A stretch of 29,472 nucleotides of DNA. Source: a virus. Made by a program: the position numbers and the translations under genes. The stretch's first letter is position 1. Every line of letters begins with the position of its first letter. The notes under the pieces were generated by a model. The model was given only the letters and a program-made list of their open reading frames with translations. It did no database searches and was not told the origin of the DNA. Below are positions 29,293-29,472 of this stretch, one piece after another. The stretch spans positions 1 through 29,472 of IMG/VR virus record IMGVR_UViG_3300021438_000057. One strand, given 5' to 3'.

Positions 29293-29472
29293 TTTAGTAT
29301 ATCTAGTATTTTTTTGTGAAGGTCTTCGATGGTGCCTCCGTTAACCACCTCGTAGTCTGCTACGATGTCGTACTGGTTTAGTTCAGATTCGTGAGAATCG
29401 GAAGAAATTTGTTGAGGTTTTTTTATGCGGATGATGATGCCACCACATTTACGGACGTAATTTGCTTCGTTC
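29289..29472 (-). CDS. Deoxynucleoside monophosphate kinase, C-terminal part only
   Basis: The frame is open from the window edge to a TGA at 29291-29289 (about 61 codons). It reads NEANYVRKCGGIIIRIKKPQ, then DSHESELNQYDIVADYEVVN and GGTIEDLHKKILDILK. 'NEAxxVRxxGGxxIRI', a following H-x-S-E and 'D-x-x-h-x-N-x-G-T-h-x-D-L' are the C-terminal landmarks of phage dNMP kinases that I recall (T4 gene 1-like, also called deoxynucleotide monophosphate kinase). The role would be making dNDPs for phage DNA synthesis. The P-loop half is outside the window, so this is based on the tail alone. Confidence 0.7.
   Translation of the reverse strand, partial: NEANYVRKCGGIIIRIKKPQQISSDSHESELNQYDIVADYEVVNGGTIEDLHKKILDILK

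Overview
The window is a piece of a tailed-phage genome (Caudoviricetes). It is most likely podovirus-like: a short-tail layout with a large portal, a nozzle- or stabilisation-type tail protein, Gln-rich proteins resembling internal virion proteins, and no tape measure, tail tube or sheath. Every gene I accept lies on the minus strand, so transcription runs from high to low coordinates. Both ends are cut inside genes. I cannot name the host from sequence alone. Few starts have a Shine-Dalgarno-like purine tract; most follow AT-rich sequence such as TAAATATG, CAAATATG or TTAATTTATG. This suggests a host with SD-independent or weakly SD-dependent initiation (Bacteroidota is one example). That is inference only.

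Right part (29472 down to about 26235), DNA metabolism and regulation: the C-terminal end of a probable deoxynucleoside monophosphate kinase, a PD-(D/E)XK exonuclease, three small proteins (two with new coordinates), a DnaB/RecA-type ATPase domain that begins after the place where Walker A should be, a triple zinc-ribbon protein, an HTH protein that may be the small terminase subunit, and an acidic small protein. A non-coding block at 26070-26234 holds a perfect hairpin, a tandem repeat and 15-bp direct repeats 21 bp apart.

Middle right (26069 to 22967), small accessory genes and non-coding DNA: a 50-aa gene, a zinc-ribbon gene, a Cys-rich protein resembling the phage gene product 88 family, and three very small genes (59, 45 and 23 aa, the last two membrane proteins) ending at a good intrinsic terminator. 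About 580 bases rich in short repeats follow, then a 152-aa unknown gene, then another ~580 bases with a dense chain of small hairpins.

Left part (22966 to 1), morphogenesis and lysis: terminase large subunit, portal, an 84-aa gene, scaffold-like protein and SU10-type major capsid protein, then a possible terminator and a CAU-anticodon tRNA with an initiator-like C1xA72 end and encoded CCA. Next come head-tail and tail genes, a set of receptor-binding or fibre proteins (229, 235, 1217 and 438 aa), and a tightly overlapped lysis cassette (a 3TM-type holin, two more small membrane proteins, a T4/pesticin-like lysozyme). After these lie a metallophosphoesterase, an HTH protein, a zinc-ribbon protein, a 647-aa tail protein, and structural or internal-virion-type proteins to the left edge.

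The genes are packed with 1-4 nt stop/start overlaps (TAATG, ATGA), which fixed many of the starts chosen here. The most unusual points are the hairpin chain between the terminase gene and its upstream neighbour, the initiator-like tRNA inside the structural operon, and the Walker-A-less DnaB-type domain. I found no CRISPR array, integrase, reverse transcriptase or insertion sequence.
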